Below are positions 32,596 to 40,915 of a stretch of 64,000 bases of DNA, one piece after another. The DNA comes from Martinezella tropici (lineage in GTDB: Bacteria; Pseudomonadota; Alphaproteobacteria; Rhizobiales; Rhizobiaceae), in the NCBI GenBank assembly GCA_000799755.1, contig JUHI01000016.1:1-64000 (forward strand), in the 5' to 3' direction. The notes beneath the pieces are model-generated. The model searched no databases and was not told the DNA's origin. It was given only the letters and a program-made list of their open reading frames with translations. The translations under genes were made by a program, and so were the position numbers. Numbering within the stretch: position 1 is the first letter of the stretch; each line of letters starts with the position of its first letter.

Positions 32596-34389
32596 TCAGG
32601 CCGCGTTTGCGCCGCCCGGACCGTCTCCAGAGGCGGAAACTGCAGAGTCTTCGGCCGAAGCATCCGACCAACAGACCAGATTTCGCCCATTGCGCTTGGC
32701 CTGATAGAGCCGGTTGTCGGCGACGACGGCGAGCTTTTCCCAATCCTGGAACACGCATTGCGCCTGCCAGTCGACGCCGAAGCTTGCCGTTACCGTCAGG
32801 CCATGCTCATCGCTGACAACTGTTTTTGCCAAGGTTTCGCGCAGTCGTTCCGCTGTCGAGCGTGCCGACGCTTCCGCGACATCGCCCATTATGATGATGA
32901 ATTCCTCGCCGCCATAACGGGCAAATAGATCGGCTGCACGCAAGCAAGGCGCCAGAATCTGCGCGGCTCTCTGCAGCACCATGTCGCCGATGGCGTGACC
33001 ATAGCGGTCGTTGATCGATTTGAAATGGTCGATATCGAGCATGATGATCGCAATGCCCCGGAAGTCCGCCGACTGACCGGCGAGCAATCCTTCCACGGCA
33101 TCTGTGAGCGCCCGCCGATTGAGAAGGCCGGTCAGCGCATCGGTCTCGGAGAGACGCCTTAGTTCCTCCGTCATCGACTTGCGCTCCATTTCCAGGTGCC
33201 GTCTGAAACGCTGCTGCTCGCGCAGAAGATCGAGGCGTTGAAACATCTCGCGCACTTCACGACCGGCGTGAGGTATGCGCGGTGGTGTCGTGAGATTGCC
33301 GACGGCGATCTCATCGATCTGCCGCATGACCGCGAACATGGGCCGGAAAAGCGATCGCCTGAGCACGTAGGCCAGTCCGATCATGACCAATATGGCCATG
33401 CCGGCGAGCAGTGCGGAGACCAGCATCGCTTTCAGGGCTTTCTGCTGTACTTTCTCGAGCGATACCAGTGCTACGGCTTCGATCAGTTCGCGCAAGTTTT
33501 CAGTCGACTTCATTCCAGGCACATATTTGGCTGTGAATTCGCCTGGCGTCGGTGCATGGCCCGTGTTGAGCTCGAAGGCGACGCGTTGAGCGTAAGGCAA
33601 AGATCCGGAAAAGTAGCTTATCGTCACCTGGTCCAACAGCTGCGCTACGTCCTGGGATTGCAACGCGGCGGGAGCGTAGGTCTTCAGCAGCACATTCACT
33701 TCGAAAAGTCGATTCAACTCGCTTTCAAACGCGACCCGGTAGTGGGAACGGGCCTGCCCTTGCGATGTCAGCATCATGACCACATACGAGCCCACTCTTC
33801 CCGCACGTTCCCTGAGTGTTCCAGCCATCGAGGACAGCATCACCTCGGCGCCCGTCTCAGGGGCGAGTGCAATAATCGAGCGGCCGGCGACATCCCGGTA
33901 ATCCTGAGCGCGGTCGGCGGCGCGGAACATAGCCTGTATGGCGTCGGCAATCTTGGCACCGCTGCGCTCGCTGAGCGGCATGGCAGCCACGGCGTCCACT
34001 GCTCGCCGGCCGCTTTCCAACTGGGCCTTGACGGCAGCGAACGCGCTGCGCATCTCCGCCGATTGATCTATCTCCGTCTTGAACAGCGCCTCGAGCTCGG
34101 TGATATCCTTGTCAGTCTCCGCGCGGCTTGCCTTCAAGGCGGCAGTAAATTGAGGCTGCTCTTCTTGCGTGGCGCCCATGAGACTATTTGCCGGCCCGCG
34201 TTCTCTCGATATGGTCGCGGCCGCATGCAACGCGGTGTGAAAGCGGCTGAACTCTGTGACGCCGCGCTTGTAATTGATGTAATCCGACAGGCTGAAGGCA
34301 ATCGTCGAGCCTGCCATCATCAAGCATACCATGATAACAGCTACGGCGCCGATCCATTGCAGCTGTTGAATTCTAAGCCGCGACAACAA
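32596..34389 (-). CDS. diguanylate cyclase with membrane-bound sensor domain
   Basis: The 597-residue protein has an N-terminal membrane segment (about 12-35), a helical periplasmic sensor of about 280 residues, a second membrane segment (about 317-340), a HAMP-like linker and a GGDEF domain from about 415. The active site is RYGGEEF (GGEEF) and RAAD five residues ahead is an intact I-site for c-di-GMP feedback. SDADAL-type entry (SETDALTGLLNRRAL) and DIDHFKSINDRYGH are complete. It should be an active cyclase. It converges on the pilus operon, ending 15 bp from it; a link to adhesion is inferred from position only. Confidence 0.92.
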   Translation of the reverse strand: MLSRLRIQQLQWIGAVAVIMVCLMMAGSTIAFSLSDYINYKRGVTEFSRFHTALHAAATISRERGPANSLMGATQEEQPQFTAALKASRAETDKDITELEALFKTEIDQSAEMRSAFAAVKAQLESGRRAVDAVAAMPLSERSGAKIADAIQAMFRAADRAQDYRDVAGRSIIALAPETGAEVMLSSMAGTLRERAGRVGSYVVMMLTSQGQARSHYRVAFESELNRLFEVNVLLKTYAPAALQSQDVAQLLDQVTISYFSGSLPYAQRVAFELNTGHAPTPGEFTAKYVPGMKSTENLRELIEAVALVSLEKVQQKALKAMLVSALLAGMAILVMIGLAYVLRRSLFRPMFAVMRQIDEIAVGNLTTPPRIPHAGREVREMFQRLDLLREQQRFRRHLEMERKSMTEELRRLSETDALTGLLNRRALTDAVEGLLAGQSADFRGIAIIMLDIDHFKSINDRYGHAIGDMVLQRAAQILAPCLRAADLFARYGGEEFIIIMGDVAEASARSTAERLRETLAKTVVSDEHGLTVTASFGVDWQAQCVFQDWEKLAVVADNRLYQAKRNGRNLVCWSDASAEDSAVSASGDGPGGANAA

Positions 34390-34770
34390 ATGCTCTCCAA
34401 AACCACAGTCTGTTGAAGATTACATCAGATTTGATGGAATCTTCACTTAACGAACAGGCTCAAATATTTCTTATATTCTTCTAGCCCGATACCGGAACAG
34501 ATGATCCGACATGACAACCTTCCGGGCCGTGAGGATCACTATTTCAAGTCGTGCAGGAACAATCGTTCAATGCAACCGAAAGCCGAAAATAGCGTGCCGC
34601 GACGGTCAGCAGACAGTACAAGCACGCAACCAATAGGAAGGAATAGTGCCGAAAATGAGTTGCAGCACTTATCGCATTATTTCGATAGACGAATCTGTTC
34701 TTGAAGGCCCGCTCAGCGCCGAAGCGTTAAGGCAGGACTTGCTTCACGCAGCAATCATTGTCGGGCAAAT
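34390..34770. other. gene-free stretch
   Basis: This 381-bp stretch lies between the start of the cyclase gene and the end of a small membrane-protein gene. It should contain the cyclase promoter. I see no credible gene; the only longish frame (67 residues, plus strand) has a low-complexity, non-coding character. Confidence 0.4.
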
Positions 34771-35076
34771 CTAGTTCTGCAGGAAAACAGAAGGCATCAG
34801 GTTGGCCCGCGCCGAATAATGCGGCTGGCCAATGACATGGGATATCACCAGCGCGTAAACCAGGATGGAGCCGACCACGATGGCTATGCCGCTGATCGGA
34901 AACCCTATTTTCGACTTGACCACAGGCGGCATATCCGGCGGATTTGCGCGGATACCCTTTCGGATGGAGTGGTCTGCCAGCGCGAAGGGAAGCTGCAGCT
35001 CCCTTTCCATGCGAGCTTGCGCATCAAGGTGCTTGCCGTATCTCCCTGCGGGTCGAAACTTGATGACTTCGCCCAT
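34771..35076 (-). CDS. small single-pass membrane protein, hypothetical
   Basis: The 101-residue protein has a basic N-terminus (MGEVIKFRPAGRYGKHLD) and one membrane helix near residues 60-82 (ISGIAIVVGSILVYALVIS). I do not recognise a family, although the VIKFRPA start is frequent in small rhizobial envelope proteins. AAAGGG lies about 12 bases before the start. It is followed upstream by another small exported protein on the same strand. Confidence 0.55.
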   Translation of the reverse strand: MGEVIKFRPAGRYGKHLDAQARMERELQLPFALADHSIRKGIRANPPDMPPVVKSKIGFPISGIAIVVGSILVYALVISHVIGQPHYSARANLMPSVFLQN

Positions 35077-35106
35077 GTTTCACGCGGTCCCTTTCACCGC
35101 TTAAAA

Positions 35107-35385
35107 TTATTGGCCATTTTCCTGGCCGCTGTCGGCATTGTTATAATCGACGCGAACCACAACCTTTTCCGGCCGCTGTTCGCCATGCGGAACGATCACG
35201 GTCACGATACAGCGATTCTCACGCGGCTTGACAGACAGGAGGCGTCCCTTCGTTGTCGACAACACCTGATCCACTGCACTCGCGCAATCCTGAACCTTGT
35301 CCGTACTTTGAACGACCTGACTTTGCCCTGCCAAAGCCGAGCCCGCAATCGAAATTCCCGCAAGTGTCGTCAGAACTCTGATCAT
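35107..35385 (-). CDS. small secreted hypothetical protein
   Basis: A 92-residue protein with a signal peptide (MIRVLTTLAGISIAGSALAG) and a short mature part with two Cys (DCASAVDQVL and ENRCIVTVIVP). ATG 35385 gives the leader at the N-terminus; a longer frame to 35529 would bury it and is rejected. Function unknown. Confidence 0.6.
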   Translation of the reverse strand: MIRVLTTLAGISIAGSALAGQSQVVQSTDKVQDCASAVDQVLSTTKGRLLSVKPRENRCIVTVIVPHGEQRPEKVVVRVDYNNADSGQENGQ

Positions 35386-35616
35386 GCCTGCACTATACCC
35401 CAACGACGGCGGGGAAGCGACAGCCGTTCGCAGTAAATCCAGTCTATTTGCGTCACCTTTTCGCGCGTTACGGCATAAGAGCCGGAGACGAAAACCATCG
35501 GTGGCGATGGACTTTCGGTGCAAATTCATGAATGAGATGCGACGCGGTCTGCAACTTTGCAGAACGTCGCGATCTGCGCGCCATTGACGCCGATCCGTTC
35601 ACCGCAAGGGGCAAGA

Positions 35617-36174
35617 ATGCTTATTCTCGAAACTTCCCGGCTCGTTCTCAGGCCCTGGCAGGATGGAGATCGCGTTCCGTTTGCTGCCATCAATGCGGAT
35701 GCGGAGGTTCGGCAATATTACTACCCGAGCCTGCTTACCGCTGCGGAGACGGATGAGCTGATCGATGAAGCCGGCGAGCAACTGGCCAAGGAGGGCTTTG
35801 GCTTCCTGGCCGTCGAGCGCAAAGCCGACGGTGCCCTCATCGGCGGCGCGGGCCTTTCGCGCCCAGGACCGGAAGTCCCGGGCGATTTTCCGCTGGAGAT
35901 CGGCTGGATTCTCGGTAGAGCCTATTGGCGGCAGGGATATGCGACGGAAGTCAGTCAGCGCTGCCTCGACTTCGCTTGGCGGCAGCTGCAGGCCCGCTGC
36001 ATCATCGGCTACACGTCGGCGATCAACACCCCCTCCCGCCGGGCGATGGAGAAGATCGGCATGCACCATGTCGAAGGCGGCGATTTCGACGATGTCACAG
36101 TGCCGCCGGGCCATATTCTGCGGCCGCATGTGCTCTATCGCATAGATCGCCCAAAGCCAGAGCAACAGGAGTAG
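35617..36174 (+). CDS. GNAT-family N-acetyltransferase (RimJ/RimL type)
   Basis: The 185-residue GNAT protein begins MLILETSRLVLRPWQDGD, the usual RimJ-type start. It carries the acetyl-CoA region IGWILGRAYWRQGYATEVSQRCLDFA and the end motif NTPSRRAMEKIGM. It transfers acetyl to an amine of a protein or small molecule; the substrate is unknown. AAGGGG precedes ATG 35617. Confidence 0.9.
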   Translation: MLILETSRLVLRPWQDGDRVPFAAINADAEVRQYYYPSLLTAAETDELIDEAGEQLAKEGFGFLAVERKADGALIGGAGLSRPGPEVPGDFPLEIGWILGRAYWRQGYATEVSQRCLDFAWRQLQARCIIGYTSAINTPSRRAMEKIGMHHVEGGDFDDVTVPPGHILRPHVLYRIDRPKPEQQE

Positions 36175-36246
36175 TCTGCGACGAAAGCACGAGCGCCAGC
36201 AATCTCGGTTCTTGCGTTACTCGTGCTTTCACGCAACAAATTCGCC

Positions 36247-37206
36247 ATGAGCATCCCGACAACTCACCCCTTCGACTTCGATCCGACCTATGGCATGCAT
36301 CTCGCCCAGCTGCAGGCCATAGAGGCGCCGGAAGCACCGGCGGGCTTCGATGATTTCTGGCAGCTGCGCTACAAGGCTGCCCTTGCCGTCGATCCGCAGC
36401 CGAAACTTCGTCACAGCAAGCTGCGCCACGACAATTGGCATGTATTCGACGTCAGCTACATGTCGACGGGATCGTTTCAGATCAATGGCTGGCTGCTCAT
36501 CCCCCGTGGTGGTCAGGTGCGGCGTGGTCTGGTCGTCGGACACGGATATGGCGGAAGAGATCAGCCGGAGTTCGATTGGCCGCTGGAGGAGACGGCTATC
36601 CTGTTTCCCTGCTGCCGCGGGCTCTCGCTCAGCGCCAGCGCGAAGATCCCGGCGGATGCGTCAGGCCATGTTCTTTCCGGCATCCAAAGCCGCGATACCT
36701 ATGTCATCGGCGGCTGCGTCGAGGATATCTGGCTCGCCGTCTCGACATTGGAAACCCTCTACCCCTGGCTTGCCGGTCATATCGGCTATAGCGGCATCAG
36801 TTTTGGCGGCGGTATCGGCGCTCTGGCAATTCCATTTGATGCGCGGATCAAGCGCGGCCATCTCATCGTCCCGACATTCGGCCATCGGCAGCTATGGTTG
36901 ACCCTGCCCACTGTCGGTAGCGCGCAATCCGTTCAGGTCTATCAGGAAAAGCACGGCAGCGTTCTGGAGACGTTGCGCTACTTCGATGCCGCGATCGCCG
37001 CAAGCCGTATCACCGTTCCGATGCTCGTGGCGCCGGCCCTTTTCGATCCTGCCGTCGCGCCGCCCTGTCAGTTCGCTGTCGCAAATGCGCTACAGAAGTT
37101 TAACGAAATCTTCATCCTGGATGCCGGCCATTTCGATTATGGTGGCAGCGAAGAGCAGAACGCAATTCTGCGAGACAAGGTCGGGCAATTTTTCAAGGTG
37201 CTATGA
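36247..37206 (+). CDS. acetyl xylan esterase-like alpha/beta hydrolase
   Basis: The 319-residue protein belongs to the AXE1/cephalosporin-C deacetylase group. It shows FDDFWQ near the N-terminus, GYGGRDQP, PCCRGLSLSA, RDTYVIGGCVEDIWLAV, and the nucleophile elbow GYSGISFGG. Asp (PALFDPAVAPPC) and His (DAGHFDYGG) follow to complete the triad. There is no signal peptide, so it is likely cytoplasmic. ATG 36247 is preferred to GTG 36223; neither has a strong ribosome site. It overlaps the next hydrolase gene by four bases. Confidence 0.85.
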   Translation: MSIPTTHPFDFDPTYGMHLAQLQAIEAPEAPAGFDDFWQLRYKAALAVDPQPKLRHSKLRHDNWHVFDVSYMSTGSFQINGWLLIPRGGQVRRGLVVGHGYGGRDQPEFDWPLEETAILFPCCRGLSLSASAKIPADASGHVLSGIQSRDTYVIGGCVEDIWLAVSTLETLYPWLAGHIGYSGISFGGGIGALAIPFDARIKRGHLIVPTFGHRQLWLTLPTVGSAQSVQVYQEKHGSVLETLRYFDAAIAASRITVPMLVAPALFDPAVAPPCQFAVANALQKFNEIFILDAGHFDYGGSEEQNAILRDKVGQFFKVL

Positions 37207-37931
37207 ACCGCGAATACCTGCGCTGGTACAGCCCAAGGCTGGATCGAGACATGGAGTTGTTGGTGTTCGGCCACGCCGGCGCCAAGGTATTGGTGTTTCC
37301 CACACGTGACGGCCGCTTTTGGGAATATGAGCAGATCGGCCTTGTAGCCAGCCTTGCGGACAAGCTGAACGCCGGACAGCTTCAACTCTATTGTATCGAA
37401 GGCCTCGCGACCGAAACCTTTTACGGTTCCCATCGCCACCCGGCCGAGCGCATTCGCAGGCACAATGCTTTCGAGGATTATATTCTCCACGAAGTCCTGC
37501 CGCTGATGGCGCAGAAGAACGAGCATGATTGCACCATCGTTCACGGCTGCAGCCTCGGCGCTTTCCAGGCGGCAAGCCTGGTCTTCCGTCACCCTCATCT
37601 CTTCCGCAAGCTGGTCGCCTTTTCCGGCCGTTACGATCTGACGATGCGGGTAGAGGCCTTCACCGACCTGTTCGACGGCTATTACGACGATGATATCTAT
37701 TTTCATACGCCGACGCATTTTCTGCCGGGGCTTGCCTGCGAGTGGCGGTTGGAGAAGCTGCGGCAGATCGATATCGTCATGACGATCGGCGACGCCGACC
37801 CCTTCATCGATAATAATCGCCATCTCAGTCGGCTACTTGCCGACAAGCGGATCGAGCATCAACTGCATGTCTGGGATGGACGCGCCCATCGGGCGGGCGC
37901 ATGGCGCCGAATGGCGCCACTCTATATCTGA
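37203..37931 (+). CDS. putative esterase (esterase D-like alpha/beta hydrolase)
   Basis: The 242-residue alpha/beta hydrolase has the nucleophile motif GCSLGAFQA, a likely acid in IGDADPFIDNN and a His in DGRAHRAGAW near the C-terminus. It starts within the stop of the preceding esterase (ATGA), so the two hydrolases are translationally coupled. The substrate is unknown; a pair of deacylating enzymes acting on the same substrate is plausible (inference). Confidence 0.82.
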   Translation: MNREYLRWYSPRLDRDMELLVFGHAGAKVLVFPTRDGRFWEYEQIGLVASLADKLNAGQLQLYCIEGLATETFYGSHRHPAERIRRHNAFEDYILHEVLPLMAQKNEHDCTIVHGCSLGAFQAASLVFRHPHLFRKLVAFSGRYDLTMRVEAFTDLFDGYYDDDIYFHTPTHFLPGLACEWRLEKLRQIDIVMTIGDADPFIDNNRHLSRLLADKRIEHQLHVWDGRAHRAGAWRRMAPLYI

Positions 37932-37990
37932 GACGGAATCAGCTTCCGGCATAGCCGCGCACAAGGCGGGCTAGTTTCATCTCTATATCG

Positions 37991-38179
37991 TCACGCCAAA
38001 CCAGCCGGTATCGGCCGAAGCGCCTTGCGCGTGCCATAGTCCCGCTCGTGCGATCTGCGATGCTGCCGCTCCGAATTTGCGGAGAACTCGACGAGAATAC
38101 GCTCCATCATGCCATCCGGATAGGTTCCGGTATCGTCGGTTTCGACTTCCGACTGCGCAGTAACGATCTTCATGTTCAT
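37991..38179 (-). CDS. possible small hypothetical protein
   Basis: A 62-residue frame starting MNMKIVTAQSEVETDD, with GGAGGACTGGAA directly ahead of the ATG, which is a good ribosome site. The sequence is hydrophilic and unlike any family I know. It fills an otherwise empty gap between convergent and divergent genes. Confidence 0.45.
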   Translation of the reverse strand: MNMKIVTAQSEVETDDTGTYPDGMMERILVEFSANSERQHRRSHERDYGTRKALRPIPAGLA

Positions 38180-38358
38180 TTCCAGTCCTCCGGCTCTGCA
38201 CGGAAACCCTTGATTCTAATATCGGTTCCATTGGTAGCCTGGGAATTGTTAAAAAATTAACTACGTTCGTTAATCGGATCGAGTGACAGGCCGTCGACTT
38301 GACCGCCTTACGCATTGGAACATTCTTGCAATCCTGGCGTTTAATCTCAGATTCGATT

Positions 38359-38369
38359 GGGGGGGGGGG
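38359..38369 (+). repeat. homopolymer of 11 G upstream of the glucose dehydrogenase gene
   Basis: Eleven consecutive G lie 160 bp before the glucose dehydrogenase start, in the gene-free stretch 38180-38529. That stretch also holds GTTAAAAAATTAAC. Such tracts slip during replication and could vary promoter spacing; sequencing error in tract length is also possible. Confidence 0.6.
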
Positions 38370-38529
38370 CTGATGTATCGATCCAAGTCGCCGCAGTTCT
38401 TCTTGATGCCGGCGAAACAACAGACAACGATTTCGACATAATGCGGCGTCGGGTCCCAAAGGGGGCTCGGCCAAGTTGGCATGCCTTCGATCAATCACTG
38501 TCCAATCGGCGGATAGACTGGAGCAGATC

Positions 38530-40866
38530 ATGGCCGTCACTATCACATCGATCATTCTGACACTCATCGGCCTGGCGCTCGGCGGCGGCGGGTTTTGGCT
38601 CATCATGCTCAGCGGGAGCCCGTTCTATCTTCTGGCGGGCCTCGCCTTCCTTGTGACGGCTTTCCTGCTCTATCTGCGCAAAGCGGCAGCGCTTTGGCTC
38701 TACGCGGCTTTCGTGCTGGCAGCTCTCGGGTGGGCCGTATGGGAAGTGGGTTTTGACTGGTGGCAACTCGGCCCGCGCGGCGGCCTGATCATTCTGATCG
38801 GTCTCTGGCTGTTGACACCCTGGGTTCGGCGGCCGCTCGGCTTCCGCAGCCTCGACGGCGTTCATTACGGCGCCAATCCGTGGCCACTTGTCATCTCCCT
38901 GATCATCGCCATACTGGTTGCCGGCTATTCGATGACGACAGATCCGCACGATCTCTCCGGCAATCTGCCAACGACAATGGCTGCCAACAGCCCGATGGGC
39001 GGCGATGTGCCTGACGGTGAATGGCATCAATACGGCAGAACCTCTTACGGTCAGCGCTATTCGCCCCTCGATCAGATCAATACGCAGAATGTCGCGACCC
39101 TGAAGGAAGCGTGGAGATATCAGACCGGCGACGTGAAACGCCCGGATGACATCGGCGAGACGACCTATCAGGTCACGCCGCTTAAAATCGGCGATACGCT
39201 GTTCATTTGCACGCCGCATAGTCTTGCGATCGCCGTCGGCGCGACGGACGGCAAGGAAAAATGGCGTTACGACGCCAATGCCGGCATGAATCCCAACCGC
39301 CAGCATCAGACGTGCCGCGGCGTCTCCTACTATCACGACAAAACAGTCGCTGCCGGAGCTCCCTGTGCCGATCGCGTCTATCTGCCGACCTCGGATGCGC
39401 GGCTGATCGCGCTCGATGCCGCCAATGGCAAGGTGTGCCCGAGCTTTGCCGACCAAGGCGTGCTGCATCTCGAAACAGGGATGAAATACAATCCGGCCGG
39501 CTATTATTATTCGACATCGCCACCCGTGATCGTCGCGGACAAGATCATCATCGGCGGGGCGGTGAACGACAATTACTCCACACAGGAGCAGTCTGGCGTC
39601 ATCCGCGCCTTCGATGCCCGGACAGCTACGCTGATCTGGAATTGGGATTCCGGCAATCCGGACCAGACGGCGCCAATAGCGACCGGACAGACTTATACGA
39701 CCAACTCGCCGAACAGCTGGTCTGTCTCGAGCGCCGATGAAGCGCTCGGCATGGTTTATGTCCCGCTCGGCAACCAGACGCCCGATCAGCTCGGCATGGG
39801 GCGCAGCGCCAATGTCGAACGCTTTTCCTCCTCCGTGGTGGCGCTCGACATCAATACCGGCCAGCTCAAATGGGTGCAGCAATTCGTCCATCACGATCTT
39901 TGGGACATGGACGTGCCCGCCCAGCCCGTCCTCGTCGATCTGACGAAGGCAGACGGCACCACGGTCCTTGCATTGGTCGCCTCGACCAAACAGGGTGATA
40001 TCTATGTCCTCGATCGTCGCACCGGCGCGCCGATCATTCCCTTCAAGGAGATACCGGCGCCGGGCGGGGCTATTCCCGAGGACCACGCTTCGCCAACGCA
40101 GCCGATCTCCGATTTGACCTTCTCGCCGCCACCATTGCAGGAAAAGGATATGTGGGGCGTCTCGCTATTCGACCAGCTCGCTTGCCGCATCGCGTTCCAT
40201 CAGCATCAGTATGAAGGCCGGTACACCCCGCCATCGCTGCGCGGCTCGATCATCTTCCCCGGTAATTTCGGCACCTTCAACTGGGGCAGCGTCGCCGTCG
40301 ACCCAGAACGGCAGATCATGTTCGGCATGCCGACCTATCTCGCCTTCACCTCGCGGCTGGTGCCGCGCGCCGAAATCCCGCCGAAGGGGGCGGGCGACAA
40401 GGGCAGCGAACAGGGTTTGAACCGAAACGAGGGCTCTGCTTACGGCGTCTATATGGGGCCGTTCCTCAGCCCGCTCGGCGTTCCCTGCCAGGCGCCGCCC
40501 TGGGGCTATGTCGCGGGTGTCGACCTGAAGACCGGCAAGATCGCCTACAAGCACAAGAACGGCACGATCTACGACATGACGCCGCTGCCGCTGCCGATCA
40601 AGGTCGGCGTCCCCGGCATTGGCGGACCGATCGTCACCAAGGGCGGCGTCGCCTTCCTGGGTGCGGCGGTGGACGATTATTTGAGAGCTTATGATGTGAC
40701 GACCGGCAGGCAGCTATGGCAGGCGCGCCTGCCGGCGGGCGGCCAAGCGACGCCGATGACCTATACGGCAAGCGACAACAAGCAATATGTCGTCATGGTC
40801 GCCGGCGGGCACGGCTCGGTCGGAACGAAACCCGGCGACTACGTGATCGCTTATACCCTGCCGTAA
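38530..40866 (+). CDS. gcd: membrane-bound PQQ-dependent glucose dehydrogenase
   Basis: The 778-residue protein starts with four or five membrane helices in the first 130 residues. It continues with a periplasmic eight-bladed quinoprotein propeller: GEWHQYGRTSYGQRYSPLDQI, AWRYQTGD, DGKEKWRYDANAG, QTCRGVSYY, MDVPAQPVLVDL, and the typical end GGVAFLGAAVDDYLRAYDV and VMVAGGHGSVGTKPGDYVIAY. It oxidises glucose to gluconolactone in the periplasm and feeds ubiquinone; PQQ must be made or taken up elsewhere, since no pqq gene is here. ATG 38530 has GGAG 9 bases upstream. Confidence 0.94.
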   Translation: MAVTITSIILTLIGLALGGGGFWLIMLSGSPFYLLAGLAFLVTAFLLYLRKAAALWLYAAFVLAALGWAVWEVGFDWWQLGPRGGLIILIGLWLLTPWVRRPLGFRSLDGVHYGANPWPLVISLIIAILVAGYSMTTDPHDLSGNLPTTMAANSPMGGDVPDGEWHQYGRTSYGQRYSPLDQINTQNVATLKEAWRYQTGDVKRPDDIGETTYQVTPLKIGDTLFICTPHSLAIAVGATDGKEKWRYDANAGMNPNRQHQTCRGVSYYHDKTVAAGAPCADRVYLPTSDARLIALDAANGKVCPSFADQGVLHLETGMKYNPAGYYYSTSPPVIVADKIIIGGAVNDNYSTQEQSGVIRAFDARTATLIWNWDSGNPDQTAPIATGQTYTTNSPNSWSVSSADEALGMVYVPLGNQTPDQLGMGRSANVERFSSSVVALDINTGQLKWVQQFVHHDLWDMDVPAQPVLVDLTKADGTTVLALVASTKQGDIYVLDRRTGAPIIPFKEIPAPGGAIPEDHASPTQPISDLTFSPPPLQEKDMWGVSLFDQLACRIAFHQHQYEGRYTPPSLRGSIIFPGNFGTFNWGSVAVDPERQIMFGMPTYLAFTSRLVPRAEIPPKGAGDKGSEQGLNRNEGSAYGVYMGPFLSPLGVPCQAPPWGYVAGVDLKTGKIAYKHKNGTIYDMTPLPLPIKVGVPGIGGPIVTKGGVAFLGAAVDDYLRAYDVTTGRQLWQARLPAGGQATPMTYTASDNKQYVVMVAGGHGSVGTKPGDYVIAYTLP

Positions 40867-40915
40867 TTCAATGATGGAGCGGTAGACAGCCGCTCCGACC
40901 TGCCAAGATTTCGGC

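Noticed and set aside
33196..34416. A 406-residue frame on the plus strand
   Set aside because: It lies opposite the diguanylate cyclase gene, is rich in His/Arg/Gln, has no domain pattern, and the cyclase on the other strand is unambiguous.
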